DNA from: Rotaria sordida
Taxonomy: Eukaryota; Rotifera; Eurotatoria; Philodinida; Philodinidae
Length of the DNA stretch: 64,000 nt
Assembly: GCA_905250125.1 (NCBI GenBank)
Contig: CAJNOL010000238.1
Location: forward strand, 124,001-188,000
Direction: 5' to 3'
The notes beneath the pieces are model-generated. The model was not told where the DNA came from, made no database searches, and saw only the letters and a list, made by a program, of their open reading frames with translations. This document shows, piece after piece, positions 63,177 to 64,000 of the stretch; positions within the stretch are counted from its first letter, which is position 1, and each line of letters begins with the position of its first letter. A program made the translations under genes and the position numbers.

Positions 63177-64000
63177 TCATTTTGTCCATGTCATATGCGA
63201 CGATGTTCTTTTATCAGTAAAAAATGAACGAAGTAATAATACAGTACCAATAGCAACAATTATTATTAAAATAAATTGTCCTAATGACCATATTTGTACA
63301 CGTTCTTGTAAATCTTCAGCTCGTGCACGACCAGTTGCTTCACGTAAACGATGATGTGTTTGATAATCAATACATGTTTCAAGGTTTTGATGAATATTAC
63401 CCACTTTTGTTTCGATCTAGATAAATCAAAAAATGATTTATATTTTATATATATATATATATTCTCTTTTTTTTTGTTTTTTGTTTAACAAACCATTGTT
63501 AATGCACCTTCAGCAACACGTGGACTTGCACCAGTTATTTCATGTTCAGGATCACCATCAACTTTCCAATCTATAAAAATTAAAATAATAAAATCATACT
63601 TTATTTCTTTTGCTTTCTATACAAACCAATATAAATAACTTTATGAGTAAATGTTGAAAATTCATTACTAAAACAAAATTCATAAACTCCATCTTCATTA
63701 GCAGTTTGTTCAATACGTTCATATTGTTTTTTTGTAGTTTGATATAAAATTTTACCCGATGGACTTTTTAATTCAAGATCAACATCATAATTACCACCAG
63801 TTACAACCTATATAATAAATTATTAAGATAAAAATATTATTTTTTTTTTTATATGAAAACTATTTTATTTACTTGAAATTCTAATACATATTTTGAACCA
63901 ACTTTAAGTTTTTCATGAAAACATTCTTTTGCATTATCAGGTAATTCAAATGTTAATTCAGTTGTATGAATATACTTGAGAATAAAAGCTATTAATAAAA
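63177..64000 (-). CDS. p24/TMED family cargo receptor (TMED3/TMED7-like), 5' end beyond the window
   Basis: Exons in coding order: >64000-63873, 63807-63627, 63570-63494, 63416-63177. The visible part begins inside the signal peptide ([11 protein letters not shown]), followed by a GOLD domain from [18 protein letters not shown] with the conserved disulfide pair (C in KECF and C in YEFCFSN). Then come the coiled-coil stretch ([20 protein letters not shown]), one transmembrane helix ([15 protein letters not shown]) and a short cytosolic tail with the di-phenylalanine COPII/COPI motif (SFFTDKR). The [12 protein letters not shown] stretch is characteristic of TMED3/TMED7 (p24 gamma). It acts in early secretory-pathway vesicles as a cargo adaptor. 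Only the start codon and a few signal-peptide residues appear to be missing. Confidence 0.92.

Overview
This is a piece of a small-genome animal chromosome, not a prokaryotic replicon. It is very AT-rich, and most genes are split by short introns (about 50-80 bp, GT...AG, T-rich acceptors). The proteins are animal types: a WAP plus sushi secreted protein, a type II glutamine synthetase, ABHD13-like hydrolase, cytosolic glycyl-tRNA synthetase, MARF1-type NYN protein, MFSD8-like transporter and p24/TMED cargo receptor. Codon use (NNT/NNA) and many decayed DNA transposons would fit a bdelloid rotifer such as Rotaria, but this placement is inference.

Layout, left to right: a secreted WAP plus 10-sushi gene (1744-7237, +); glutamine synthetase (11044-12388, +); a transposon graveyard at 12.9-16.9 kb with a foldback element, a transposase relic, a decayed titin/twitchin-like Fn3 gene and a MITE built from 10-bp tandem repeats; a long quiet stretch with one likely micro-membrane-protein gene (23892-24658, +); an ABHD13-like gene (27890-29442, +); glycyl-tRNA synthetase (31393-36044, +); two low-complexity hypothetical genes (38069-39259 and 43625-44982, +) with a nested palindromic Tc1/mariner-like transposon between them (41245-42875); more foldback elements; a small Gly/Arg-Ser-rich gene (48524-49125, -); an intronless CCCH-NYN-C2H2 gene (53688-55058, +); an MFSD8-like transporter (58226-61592, -); and the 3' part of a TMED/p24 gene running off the right edge (63177-64000, -).

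The genes are not an operon and show no shared pathway; they look like ordinary neighbours. What ties the window together is its repeat fraction: about a dozen separate long inverted repeats (roughly 160 bp to 1.6 kb) lie between genes or inside the longer introns. The unusually long introns examined (about 1.0-1.3 kb) each hold a foldback element or a tRNA-derived SINE, while introns without insertions stay short. Exon joins were made by hand, requiring GT/AG borders, reading-frame continuity and protein-family match; all assembled coding sequences have lengths divisible by three.
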